Of a DNA stretch of 45,099 nucleotides, positions 1 to 7,524 are shown piece after piece (within the stretch, counting starts at the first letter, position 1; each line of letters starts with the position of its first letter). The translations under genes were made by a program, and so were the position numbers. This DNA is from Cyclobacteriaceae bacterium (GTDB lineage Bacteria > Bacteroidota > Bacteroidia > Cytophagales > Cyclobacteriaceae): assembly GCA_016786495.1 (NCBI GenBank), contig JAEUUJ010000069.1, forward strand, positions 1 to 45,099, written 5' to 3'. The notes under the pieces were generated by a model. The model made no database searches. It worked only from the letters and a program-made list of their open reading frames with translations, and had not been told where the DNA came from.

Positions 1-177
1 GACGAATCAGCAAAGCTGGCTAACTATTTGTTGGTATTCACGCGAGAGGGGAGTCTTGCCTTATCCGCGAAATTGGGCGAAAACCTCGCAGGTTTAGGGA
101 CAGATACTTTTTTCGTCCTTTCAGGATGTTTATTTTTAGTACAAAATAAGACCGATTTAGCAGCGTACAGATTATGA
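1..177 (+). CDS. Possible 3' end of an unidentified protein, cut by the window edge
   Basis: Frame 1 is open from the first base to a TGA at 175-177, about 58 codons, and that stop overlaps the ATG of the LysM gene in an ATGA arrangement typical of translational coupling. The peptide ends ...FLVQNKTDLAAYRL and I do not recognise it. An open frame of this length can occur by chance and the AT-rich stretch 110-170 could instead be the promoter of the LysM gene, so this is tentative. Confidence 0.3.
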   Translation, partial: DESAKLANYLLVFTREGSLALSAKLGENLAGLGTDTFFVLSGCLFLVQNKTDLAAYRL

Positions 178-1232
178 TCAAATTTTTGGTACTGTCTGGT
201 CTCTCATTTTTTAGTCCCGAAATCAAAAAAGATTCGATTGGATTAGAGACCATCAATGGGAAAGTTTTCATTGTTCACAAGGTTGATGCCGGTGAAACGC
301 TTTACGCGATTTCAAAACGGTATGGCGTAACGATTGAACAAATAGTTACCCAGAATCCATCAGCCGATGCCGGACTGGAGGTCGACCAGATTTTGAAAGT
401 CCCGTATGTACCCAGAACAGCCAGGCCTGTTGCACAAGGTAAGAAGCACGTGGTGGCCGAAAAGGAAACCCTTTTCTCCATATCCCGAGTGTACGGTGTT
501 ACGGTTGATGAACTGAAGAAATGGAATAGCCTGACCGACAATGCGCTCTCGCCAGGGCAGGAACTCGTGATAAAAGTCCCAACGACTTTACAGCCCATCA
601 ATATTGAAACTTCACCCCGTACAGCCAAGGTGACGCACACCGTTGCGGCTAAAGAAACAATGTACTCCATCACCCGCCAGTATGGAATCACGGTTGATCA
701 GTTGCGTGAATGGAATGGCTTGCAGAATGACGAATTGAAAATCGGGCAAACATTATTTGTATCGCAACCTGTTAATACAAACCAAACAACTCCAACACAA
801 ACAATCACGCAGGTTCAAACGCAAACAAATCCGGTTACGCAGCAACCCACGCAGGTAATTGAGAAGATCAATGTTCCAATCTCAACTCCGGCAGAGAAAA
901 CCGTCACACCACCTGCAGAGAAAACAACTACGATTAAAATCTCGGAGAGCGTGAGCGGTACGGATGAAGTCCGTGAAACAGGTCTTGCTGAATTGATTGA
1001 CGGTACGGAAGGAAATCGCAAATACCTCGCCTTACACCGTACGGCTCCTTCCGGAACGATTCTTAAAATCCGGAACGAGATGAATAACCGGGAAGTGTTT
1101 GTACGCGTGATGGGTAAGCTCCCGGAAACGGCACCGAACGATAAACTCGTAATCAAGATTTCAAAGTCGGCTTACGACAAGCTCGGTGCAATCGATCAGC
1201 GATTCAGAGTTGAGGTTATCTACTATAAATAA
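174..1232 (+). CDS. LysM-repeat protein with C-terminal RlpA-like double-psi beta-barrel domain
   Basis: 352 aa. Three LysM peptidoglycan-binding modules lie at about residues 33-76, 91-135 and 154-196, each with the ETLYAIS/ETLFSIS/ETMYSIT signature. A Thr/Gln/Pro-rich linker (about 197-255) leads to a domain at about 262-350 (TGLAELIDG, ALHRTAPSGT, VFVRVMGKLP) that resembles an RlpA-like double-psi barrel. Such proteins bind cell-wall glycans in the periplasm; some barrel domains are lytic transglycosylases, but I cannot confirm catalytic residues here. The first 12 residues are hydrophobic but short for a signal peptide; an in-frame TAA lies just upstream, so no longer ATG-started version exists. 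The next gene, an OmpA-family protein, starts one base into this stop codon (TAATG), so the two are probably co-translated. Confidence 0.85.
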   Translation: MIKFLVLSGLSFFSPEIKKDSIGLETINGKVFIVHKVDAGETLYAISKRYGVTIEQIVTQNPSADAGLEVDQILKVPYVPRTARPVAQGKKHVVAEKETLFSISRVYGVTVDELKKWNSLTDNALSPGQELVIKVPTTLQPINIETSPRTAKVTHTVAAKETMYSITRQYGITVDQLREWNGLQNDELKIGQTLFVSQPVNTNQTTPTQTITQVQTQTNPVTQQPTQVIEKINVPISTPAEKTVTPPAEKTTTIKISESVSGTDEVRETGLAELIDGTEGNRKYLALHRTAPSGTILKIRNEMNNREVFVRVMGKLPETAPNDKLVIKISKSAYDKLGAIDQRFRVEVIYYK

Positions 1233-2335
1233 TGCGGTTAGTACTGTGCGTAATTTTTTGCGTCACATCGTTTTGCGTCTGTTCACAGAACCTGGTTCCT
1301 AACCCGGGTTTTGAGGAATACGTCAAATGTCCGGGAACACACATGGTTAACCGGAACGAGTTTGCCATCCATGGTTGGGAATCACCAACCAACGGAACTC
1401 CTGATCATTTTCATAGCTGCAGCGCGGGCGAGGCTGACGTGCCCGTAAACTGGGCAGGCAATTCCAATGCGCATACCGGTAAGGGCTATGCAGGCGTGTA
1501 TGTCTGGACAACAAAAAGCAACTATCGTGAGTATCTGCAAGGCGAACTTTCTGAGCCGTTGATTTCGGGCGAGAAATATACATTGGAATTTTATTTTAAG
1601 CTTGCCAACAAAGCGGTTTACGCGGTGAACAGAATCGGAATGGCGCTTTCAACAACGCGTGTGAGCACCACCGCCGACGGAGTACTGGATTTGATTCCTG
1701 TGCTCTCCGTTGAAAAAGATACGGCCATGACGGCCGAAACCGGATCGTGGGAACATGCCACACTTGAGTACGTTGCCAGGGGCGGGGAACGTTTCGTGCT
1801 GATTGGAAATTTCTTTACCAACGAAAAGACGAAGGCTACGCGATTACCTTTTCGCTACGGGATGAACCCGATGCTGAATGATAAATCCTACTATTTTATT
1901 GATGATGTGTCGGTGCAGCGTGTTGGGTCTCCAACTGAGGCAGATCCAACACTGGTTACGCAACTGAAGCCGGAGGCGATTGAAGTTAACCGTACGTATA
2001 CGTTAAAGGATATCAAGTTCGAGTTCGACAGCTATGTTCTGCATCCTTCGTCTAACGATGAGCTTGCCAAGGTTGTTGAATATTTGAAGGCACATCCGGA
2101 AATCAACATCCGGGTTTCAGGCCATACCGATTTTGCCGGATCGGATGAATACAATATCACCCTCTCGCGCAACCGCGCGAAGAGCGTGGCGGATTTTCTG
2201 ATCATGCGGGGTGTCGATGAGCATCGGATTGTAAGCTATGGATTCGGCAAATCAAGACCGTTATCGAACGAGAAAACGGAAGAGGCCGGAAGGCTGAATC
2301 GCAGAGTTGAGATTAAGTTTGTACCGAAGGAGTAG
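1232..2335 (+). CDS. OmpA-family outer-membrane protein with N-terminal carbohydrate-binding-like domain
   Basis: 367 aa. A signal peptide (MRLVLCVIFCVTSFCVCSQ) is followed by a segment starting NLVPNPGFEEY, the usual opening of a jelly-roll, CBM-like domain (about 20-235) ending FIDDVSVQRVG. The C-terminal part (about 256-367) is an OmpA/MotB peptidoglycan-binding domain, with FEFDSYVLHPSS, VSGHTDFAGSDEYN, LSRNRAKSVADFL and RLNRRVEIKF; the TD and R residues that hold diaminopimelate in this fold are present. Expected role: tethering the outer membrane or a surface domain to peptidoglycan. It overlaps the LysM gene by one base, so both members of the pair are likely wall-binding. Its 3' end overlaps the convergent alkB-like gene by 23 bases. 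Confidence 0.88.
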   Translation: MRLVLCVIFCVTSFCVCSQNLVPNPGFEEYVKCPGTHMVNRNEFAIHGWESPTNGTPDHFHSCSAGEADVPVNWAGNSNAHTGKGYAGVYVWTTKSNYREYLQGELSEPLISGEKYTLEFYFKLANKAVYAVNRIGMALSTTRVSTTADGVLDLIPVLSVEKDTAMTAETGSWEHATLEYVARGGERFVLIGNFFTNEKTKATRLPFRYGMNPMLNDKSYYFIDDVSVQRVGSPTEADPTLVTQLKPEAIEVNRTYTLKDIKFEFDSYVLHPSSNDELAKVVEYLKAHPEINIRVSGHTDFAGSDEYNITLSRNRAKSVADFLIMRGVDEHRIVSYGFGKSRPLSNEKTEEAGRLNRRVEIKFVPKE

Positions 2336-3410
2336 CCGTCCGTGATCTCCATTCGTCCAGCCGGGCATTCATCATGCTGAACCAGAGCGGAGGCAGTGTC
2401 GCGATAATAATCATGGTCGGATAGCCAAATGGCAATTGCGGACTTTCTTCGTAGTGATTCAACACCTGGTAGCGTTTGATGGCATTTACATGATGATCGG
2501 AATGGCGCTGCAATTGAAACAGGAAGAAGTTGCTCACCAGATGGCTCGCATTCCACGAATGGGCCGGATTAACGCGCTCATAACGGCCGGGTGACACTTC
2601 GGTTCGCGTAATACCGTAGTGCTCCACATAATTTACCATCTCAAGCAGTGTGAATGCCAATATGCTTTGAGAAAAAAAGAACACCGGGATTTGCCACAGA
2701 ATTGTACCATGAAGAATGCTGAAGAAAGCCGTTAACGCAGCACAGAAGAGGATCGGAAATACCGCAAACCAGACCATGTTGTTTTTCCAATGAAATGCAG
2801 GCAGGTTTTTCTTTTCCAGCGACTCAGCTTCCAATTTCCACGCGTGTGCATATCCCTGAAAGACCGACCTTACCCAAAAAGCATAGAAGCTTTCATTCTT
2901 TCGGGCAGTAGCCGGGTCGGCCGGTGTTGCGACCAGCACATGGTGCCCGCGGTTGTGTTCAATATAAAAATGCATGTAACACACCGTCATCAATAGCGCT
3001 TTGCTGTAAAACCGCTCGAGTGCTGACTTTTTATGGCCCAGTTCGTGTGCTACGGTGATACCGATGCCTCCGGTTACCAGGGCCGTGCTTACCGTAAAGC
3101 CTATCCACTCCCAAAGCGTGTTGATATTGCCCGTGCCCATGACACCGCATGCCCAGATAACAAATGCGATTTGGATATACGTCCAGACGTACGTGACGAA
3201 CCGGTAATAGAATTCTTCACCGATGTTCTTTTGCTGTTCCGAAGCGATGTTGGTGGTATCAAGCCCGGATTGCGAATCAATTAACGGAATGATCAAAAAC
3301 GAGAAGATAATCGCCAGATAGTTCCACCATCCGTCAAGGTAGTACCCGGTGATCGCTAAGGCCGGTATGACGAAAGCGGCAAAGAAGCCAAGTTTCCTGA
3401 GGGCAGTCAT
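2313..3410 (-). CDS. alkB: AlkB-type membrane alkane/fatty-acyl hydroxylase (alkane 1-monooxygenase family)
   Basis: 365 aa, the normal family length. The eight-histidine diiron signature is present: HELGH (122-126), EHNRGHH (151-157) and QRHSDHH (301-307), plus NYVEHYG (260-266), which is the NYxEHYG motif typical of AlkB. Hydrophobic segments at about 10-45, 75-120 and 215-260 fit an inner-membrane protein. The family hydroxylates terminal methyl groups using O2 and electrons from rubredoxin; no rubredoxin or rubredoxin reductase is visible in the window, so the donor must be encoded elsewhere. In Bacteroidota the substrate is not established and may be a lipid instead of an n-alkane (inference). 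It lies 23 bp downstream of a lipoprotein gene on the same strand and overlaps the convergent OmpA gene at its 3' end. Confidence 0.85.
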   Translation of the reverse strand: MTALRKLGFFAAFVIPALAITGYYLDGWWNYLAIIFSFLIIPLIDSQSGLDTTNIASEQQKNIGEEFYYRFVTYVWTYIQIAFVIWACGVMGTGNINTLWEWIGFTVSTALVTGGIGITVAHELGHKKSALERFYSKALLMTVCYMHFYIEHNRGHHVLVATPADPATARKNESFYAFWVRSVFQGYAHAWKLEAESLEKKNLPAFHWKNNMVWFAVFPILFCAALTAFFSILHGTILWQIPVFFFSQSILAFTLLEMVNYVEHYGITRTEVSPGRYERVNPAHSWNASHLVSNFFLFQLQRHSDHHVNAIKRYQVLNHYEESPQLPFGYPTMIIIATLPPLWFSMMNARLDEWRSRTATPSVQT

Positions 3411-3433
3411 ACCCGAAGATACAATAATTGTGA

Positions 3434-4039
3434 TTATTCTGCGCTGAAAAGAGCTTTCTTCACTACTGTATCGTTTTCAGTTACTTCCTTGATGGAGGTA
3501 ACATGTTTTTCGATAAACCGGTTGTAGGCAGCGGCAATGGAATCGTAGTCAGCGCGATAGTTTTCTACCCGCATGTCGGCCGACCGGATCTGCTCGACAA
3601 GCTTTTGAATGGTAGTGTTGTAGGAAAAAGAAGACAATGATTCGGCCATGGAAACGAGTTCTGTAACCAGCGAATTTGATGCGAAATCGTACTCTTCCAC
3701 CACATCGGTATTGCTCATTGTTTTGGGCGTATACCGGATTTTTACAAGCTGATCAATCCGTTCTTCCAGTGCACTAAGTTTTTCGGGGGTGAACTGCGTA
3801 CCGATCTTCATCTCGTGAACCAGGCTTTTCATTGCCTTGATTTTCTCGTTGTCGTCACTCACCATTGTGCTCCACGTGTCGTGCAAGCTGTCTTGCAGCA
3901 TCAGAAAAACTTCGGTAACGGAATCGGCATGGGTGTACCCCATTTCCTGCGGCGGGTCATTCTTGCTGCCGCACTGCATGAACAAAGCCGGCAGCAGCCC
4001 GGAAACAAAAAGAAGCACAAATGATCGAAGAGATCTCAT
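3434..4039 (-). CDS. LemA-like lipoprotein
   Basis: 201 aa. The N-terminus MRSLRSFVLLFVSGLLPALFMQC is a lipoprotein signal peptide with Cys23 as the likely lipidated residue; the residue before Cys is Gln, unusual generally though Bacteroidota lipoboxes are loose. The rest is predicted helical. The segment at about 155-185 (VENYRADYDSIAAAYNRFIE) resembles the terminal helix of LemA-family proteins, where a YN pair near the end is characteristic. Function of LemA is unknown. A 71-bp gap separates it from paaD upstream, enough for its own promoter, and alkB follows after 23 bp. The LemA link rests on that one motif. Confidence 0.6.
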   Translation of the reverse strand: MRSLRSFVLLFVSGLLPALFMQCGSKNDPPQEMGYTHADSVTEVFLMLQDSLHDTWSTMVSDDNEKIKAMKSLVHEMKIGTQFTPEKLSALEERIDQLVKIRYTPKTMSNTDVVEEYDFASNSLVTELVSMAESLSSFSYNTTIQKLVEQIRSADMRVENYRADYDSIAAAYNRFIEKHVTSIKEVTENDTVVKKALFSAE

Positions 4040-4110
4040 ACGCGTATAGACAATACGGGCTAAAGTAGTAAAATGTTGTTAATCGCGCTTTATTTTCGTC
4101 ACCGATGTAC

Positions 4111-4590
4111 CTAAAGTGGCTTAAATTGTTCAAATGCCTCCCGGCACGTGTTGCAATAGTGTATCGAACGACACAGGGTGGGGCCGAACGTGTTTCTTAA
4201 TTCGGTATCTGTGCCATTGCAGCGCGGGCACGCGGCATGCTCCAGAACGTCCAGTTCGGTAAACAATTCGCGCGAAGGCGGAGGAGCGAGGCCAAACTTT
4301 TTCAACGCGGCTTTTCCTTTTTCAGTAATCAGATCGGAATTCCAGGCCTTGCGGAACGTCACCTCGATGGTTACCCGGTCAACGCCATGTCGGCTCAGCG
4401 TTTCATGAATATCCTGCTTCATAAAATCGAGCGCAGGGCATCCCACAAACGTGGGTGTCATTTCGATAAAAACATCGTTCGCAGTAATCTGAACATCGGT
4501 GATCACGCCCAGATCTACCAGCGACAGCACCGGGATTTCCGGGTCTTTCACTTCTTCCAGCCATGTATAAACCTGCTCGCGTGTCAGCAT
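4111..4590 (-). CDS. paaD: 1,2-phenylacetyl-CoA epoxidase subunit PaaD (PaaJ)
   Basis: About 159 aa. The N-terminal half (TWLEEVKDPEIPVLSLVDLG) is a MIP18/DUF59 domain; the C-terminus carries a four-cysteine ribbon (CPRCNG ... C ... YCNTCREAF) as in PaaD. PaaD is thought to help iron-sulfur or metal-centre assembly for the phenylacetyl-CoA epoxidase. An upstream in-frame ATG at 4620 exists, but the ATG at 4590 was chosen because it lies four bases after the dinB stop, matching the tight spacing in this cluster, and gives the usual PaaD N-terminus. It is the last paa gene; no paaE follows. Confidence 0.9.
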   Translation of the reverse strand: MLTREQVYTWLEEVKDPEIPVLSLVDLGVITDVQITANDVFIEMTPTFVGCPALDFMKQDIHETLSRHGVDRVTIEVTFRKAWNSDLITEKGKAALKKFGLAPPPSRELFTELDVLEHAACPRCNGTDTELRNTFGPTLCRSIHYCNTCREAFEQFKPL

Positions 4591-4594
4591 TGCG

Positions 4595-5074
4595 TTAATA
4601 CGTATGATAGGTAACGTCAAATGATCCGGGCATAACCTGATTAATATGATGTTTGAGATGCCTTATATAGTCCTGCGCCAGCCACTCCAGTGTATACAAT
4701 TGCTCGCTGCCTTTACCGGTATTGCAATTTTTTTGATAGTTCGATTCGGGCATGGTTTCCAGTACCGAACAGATTCTGAAGTTGATCAGCGTCCACAAAA
4801 CAATCACATCGAGCGATGTCATTCCCTGGTAGCCGTTGGCGGTTACCCAGAAATTTTGATCGTACACAATGTGTGGTGGAACGCTTTCGTATTGCCCAAC
4901 AATAAAACGTCTTAGATTGTTCTGGGCTGAGTCGACCAAATGTCCTACAATTTCTTTCTTGCTCCATTTTTCAGGAGCCGGCTTGTCGGAAAACGCTGCT
5001 TCCGGCAAGGCCGTAAAAGCCGCAGAATAGTGGGTGATTACTTGCCGGAGTTCGTTCGCTGCTTGTTTTACCAT
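4595..5074 (-). CDS. DinB-family four-helix-bundle protein inside the paa operon
   Basis: 159 aa, typical of DinB/YfiT-like proteins. Metal-ligand-type histidines are visible at His45 (VGHLVDSA) and in RHLKHH (139-143), with the conserved KWSKKEI start of the second helix. DinB-fold proteins include thiol-dependent metalloenzymes and many members of unknown activity. It overlaps the end of paaC by 7 bases and is followed by paaD after four bases, so it is almost certainly co-transcribed and perhaps coupled with epoxidase subunits. A role in handling a thiol or CoA-linked intermediate is attractive but is inference; no known paa gene is DinB-like. Confidence 0.88.
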   Translation of the reverse strand: MVKQAANELRQVITHYSAAFTALPEAAFSDKPAPEKWSKKEIVGHLVDSAQNNLRRFIVGQYESVPPHIVYDQNFWVTANGYQGMTSLDVIVLWTLINFRICSVLETMPESNYQKNCNTGKGSEQLYTLEWLAQDYIRHLKHHINQVMPGSFDVTYHTY

Positions 5075-5823
5075 TCGGCTGTTGGATCGATTTTGAATAC
5101 CTCGCTCATTTCATCCAGCAGGGGCTGCAGATACTCGCTGTGTTTGCCCGCACGTCCGCCTGTTACAGGCTGCAGGGTTTTCCAGTCGGGCAGGTTTAAC
5201 TGCGTTTGTGCGATGATTGTTTCAACTTTTTTAACCCAGCGATCTTTTAATTCCTTCTCGCCACCGAAAATCTTCGAACTGATAAGCTCTTTTTCGTATG
5301 GCGATTCTTCAAACATGCCGAGCGCATAGGGCATCGCTAAATCCAACGACCGCTGAAGACGGGAAATGCTCTCTTCGGTGGCGCTTCCCAGTTGTTTCAC
5401 CCACGTGTTCGCGTGCAGGGTATGATACCGGAGTTCGGCCCGGATTTTTTTGGAGATGTCGGCCAGAGGCTGGTAAGAGGATTCACTCAACATCTCGAAT
5501 CGGATGGCCTCGGCTGTATCGTACAGGAAATGACGAATCAGACTGAAATCATATTCACCGTTAGGCAATTCAACCAGAATTGAATTATGAAACTGGTCGG
5601 AGTTGCGCATGAACGCTACGGTGTCAGGATCTTTTTCACTGAGCGTTTGCAGCATTTGGTACAACGCATAACTCTGCCCGACCTTATCCTGGGCCATCGA
5701 TGAGAATGCTATATCTTCTTCGAGCAGCGGGCCAAAACCGGTCCACTCCGAATTACGATGCCCGAGAATCAATTGATCATCGGCAATTTTATAAAGCAGT
5801 TCCTTTAGTGCAGTCTCGTTCAT
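5068..5823 (-). CDS. paaC: 1,2-phenylacetyl-CoA epoxidase structural subunit PaaC (PaaI)
   Basis: 251 aa, normal for the family. The start ALKELLYKIADDQLILGHRNSEWTG and the segment EDIAFSSMAQDKVGQSYALY are hallmarks of PaaC, the ferritin-like subunit that pairs with PaaA but lacks a complete diiron site. EFVRN-like and LRYHTLHANTWVKQLG segments also fit. Its ATG overlaps the paaB TGA (ATGA), and its own end overlaps dinB by 7 bases, indicating coupling. Together with PaaA it forms the core of the multicomponent oxygenase that epoxidises the ring of phenylacetyl-CoA. Confidence 0.93.
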   Translation of the reverse strand: MNETALKELLYKIADDQLILGHRNSEWTGFGPLLEEDIAFSSMAQDKVGQSYALYQMLQTLSEKDPDTVAFMRNSDQFHNSILVELPNGEYDFSLIRHFLYDTAEAIRFEMLSESSYQPLADISKKIRAELRYHTLHANTWVKQLGSATEESISRLQRSLDLAMPYALGMFEESPYEKELISSKIFGGEKELKDRWVKKVETIIAQTQLNLPDWKTLQPVTGGRAGKHSEYLQPLLDEMSEVFKIDPTAEW

Positions 5824-6431
5824 GCGTTGTGTCGTTCTAAAAATTCTTTCAGCTTGTCGCCACCCTTATACGCGGAGGCATCGCGGAATTTCTTTTCCGG
5901 TAACGTCAGCCATAAATCTTTTTCTTCGTCGGTCGTAAACCGGATGTCTGAAGTTTTCACCGCCCAGATGTTATACACGGTTTTGTCGTTCTTAAAAACC
6001 TTCTTCGCTTCAGCCATGGCTTCCTGGGGCGAACCGGCCTGAACCGTGCCCACATGAACGTGCTGCTTGCCGCGCTTCAGCAGGTGATAAATTTCGTACG
6101 ATGTTTTGTGCGTACTTTTTTCAGTTGCTTCAGAAATTAAATCGTAGGCGTTTGATGTGGCTTCTGTCAGCGGAGATACATAAACATTGCGTGTGTCGCA
6201 CACGTAGAGCGAAACGCATGTAAACCTGCGGGTGAAGGTTTCTTTTGCCAGTACGAACGCCATCTCCACATCCGGTGCATGCACGATGCCTTCGTGCTGA
6301 AATGGCTTGCCTTCTTTGGGCTGAACAAAAACTTCAAAGGTGCCCAATTGATCAAGCGGAACTTTCGGTGAAATTTCACCGGGTTTTCCAACAACGGGCA
6401 ACCGATTTACGCGGGGATCTAACGATTTCAC
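5820..6431 (-). CDS. paaB: PaaB subunit of phenylacetyl-CoA epoxidase, tandem double-domain form
   Basis: 203 aa, about twice the E. coli protein (95 aa from memory). Two PaaB-like domains are visible: residues about 30-85 (LGTFEVFVQPKEGKPFQHEG, then TFTRRFTCVSLYV) and about 111-175 (SYEIYHLLKRGKQHVHVGTV, then NIWAVKTSDI). Each has the pattern (Y/F)E(V/I)-(8-10)-(Q/H)H(E/V)G-(10)-A and ends in an (S/N)(L/I)(Y/W)(V/A) strand, as in E. coli PaaB. PaaB bridges PaaA-PaaC dimers. The start is GTG at 6431: an in-frame TGA lies 24 bases upstream and no ATG lies between, and the next internal Met is residue 57. A 45-bp gap with a hairpin separates it from paaA; it couples to paaC through ATGA. Confidence 0.88.
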   Translation of the reverse strand: MKSLDPRVNRLPVVGKPGEISPKVPLDQLGTFEVFVQPKEGKPFQHEGIVHAPDVEMAFVLAKETFTRRFTCVSLYVCDTRNVYVSPLTEATSNAYDLISEATEKSTHKTSYEIYHLLKRGKQHVHVGTVQAGSPQEAMAEAKKVFKNDKTVYNIWAVKTSDIRFTTDEEKDLWLTLPEKKFRDASAYKGGDKLKEFLERHNA

Positions 6432-6436
6432 GACTT

Positions 6437-6470
6437 CCGATTTATGACTTCAGGGTGATTCTGAAATCGG
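6437..6470 (-). repeat. Stem-loop and short direct repeat between paaA and paaB
   Basis: CCGATTT at 6437-6443 pairs with AAATCGG at 6464-6470, and an inner stem TCAG/CTGA continues it, with a 6-nt bulge on one side. A direct repeat overlaps it (CGATTTcaCGACTTC at 6423-6437, CGATTTaTGACTTC at 6438-6451), partly in the first codons of paaB. There is no T-run, so this is not a classical terminator; it could be an mRNA processing or stability element setting the paaA:paaB ratio (inference). Confidence 0.45.
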
Positions 6471-6476
6471 GGTTGA

Positions 6477-7463
6477 TTAAGCGAGGGGAACAGTATATTG
6501 AGTCTGGGCTTTCTTCAAGGCCTGACGTACCCAACGGCCGCGCTCTTCGGCAATTCTTCTTACCTCCAACCGTTCTTTGTTGCATGGGCCATCTCCGTTG
6601 ATTACACGTTTGAATTCTTCCCAGTCCGGTTCCGTGTATTCCCAGCGGCCAGTCTCTGTATTTTTCTTCAGGTTCTCGTCAGGGATCGTAAATCCAAGTT
6701 CCCAGATTTTCGGAACATACATGTCGAGAAACTGGTTGCGCATATCATCGTTTGACGACATCTTAACTTTCCAGCGCATGAGCACTTCGGTGTGTGCAGA
6801 AATTTTATCAGATGGACCAAAGAAGTGCATCATCGGTTTCCACCACCGGTTGATTGCCTCCTGGAACATATCGCGTTGTTTTTGCGTGCCGGTGGCGAGA
6901 TAGATCACACAGTGATGTCCATATTTCAGGTGAAACGATTCTTCCGCGCAAATCCGGTCTAGCGCTCTGCAGTAGGGGCCGTAGCTTCCTTTGGCGTTAG
7001 CAAGTTGATTTACAATCGCACCGGCATCTACCAGCCAGGAGATGAAGCACGAGTCTGCCCAGGTAAAAGCCGGGTAGTTGAAAATATTCGAGTACTTTGA
7101 TTTTCCCGAGATCAGATCATCAATCATCTCCTCGCGGGTCTTACCGAGTGTTTCGGCTGCACTATACAGCAATTGTCCGTGGCCCACTTCATCCTGCACT
7201 TTGGCCATAAGGGAAATCTTGCGTTTGAAACCGGGTGCCCGGGTAATCCAGGTCCCTTCCGGGAGTGCACCGATGATCTCGCTGTGGGCATGCTGTTCGA
7301 TCATGCGAATCAGTTGCTTCCGATACAAAGCCGGCATCCAGTCGGTGGGTTCGATTTTCTCGCCCCGCTCAATGCGTGCCTCAAATTCCGCCAGCCTGAT
7401 CGGGTCTTCCTGCGCGATGCTGTCGGTCTTGATGCCTTCAAATGTATTTCCACCTCCGTACAT
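6477..7463 (-). CDS. paaA: 1,2-phenylacetyl-CoA epoxidase catalytic subunit PaaA
   Basis: 328 aa. The diiron ligands are visible: a first Glu-x2-His in [10 protein letters not shown] (E92, H95) and a second in [13 protein letters not shown] (E175, H178), with [10 protein letters not shown] upstream. [20 protein letters not shown] is the highly conserved PaaA segment. The enzyme epoxidises phenylacetyl-CoA with O2 and electrons supplied by the reductase PaaE, which is absent from this window. It is the first gene of the paa set; its ATG lies about 15 nt below the inferred transcription start and immediately beyond a likely TetR operator. Confidence 0.95.
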   Translation of the reverse strand: MYGGGNTFEGIKTDSIAQEDPIRLAEFEARIERGEKIEPTDWMPALYRKQLIRMIEQHAHSEIIGALPEGTWITRAPGFKRKISLMAKVQDEVGHGQLLYSAAETLGKTREEMIDDLISGKSKYSNIFNYPAFTWADSCFISWLVDAGAIVNQLANAKGSYGPYCRALDRICAEESFHLKYGHHCVIYLATGTQKQRDMFQEAINRWWKPMMHFFGPSDKISAHTEVLMRWKVKMSSNDDMRNQFLDMYVPKIWELGFTIPDENLKKNTETGRWEYTEPDWEEFKRVINGDGPCNKERLEVRRIAEERGRWVRQALKKAQTQYTVPLA

Positions 7464-7474
7464 AATGATGCTGA

Positions 7475-7509
7475 TTAGTCCTCAAAGATAAGGACTAACG
7501 GCTGTTAGT
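7475..7509 (-). promoter_or_regulatory. paaA promoter with two overlapping TetR-type inverted repeats
   Basis: A perfect inverted repeat TTAGTCCT (7475-7482) / AGGACTAA (7491-7498) has an 8-bp spacer that reads TATCTTTG on the minus strand, a full match to the Bacteroidota -7 element TAnnTTTG in the direction of paaA. A second perfect repeat, ACTAAC (7494-7499) - GGCT - GTTAGT (7504-7509), overlaps the first and lies between the -7 box and a weak -33-like GTTTT 19 nt further up. A protein bound here would cover the core promoter. The divergent-free position directly below tetR makes that TetR protein the natural candidate. Confidence 0.65.
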
Positions 7510-7524
7510 AAAACACGGATGGGA

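Noticed and set aside
2236-2556. Minus-strand frame overlapping the 3' ends of ompA-like and alkB genes
   Set aside because: It is a shadow of two well supported genes in another frame, with no domain of its own.
3815-4049. Plus-strand frames over the LemA-like lipoprotein gene
   Set aside because: They are antisense shadows of a gene with a signal peptide and lipobox and show no conserved features.
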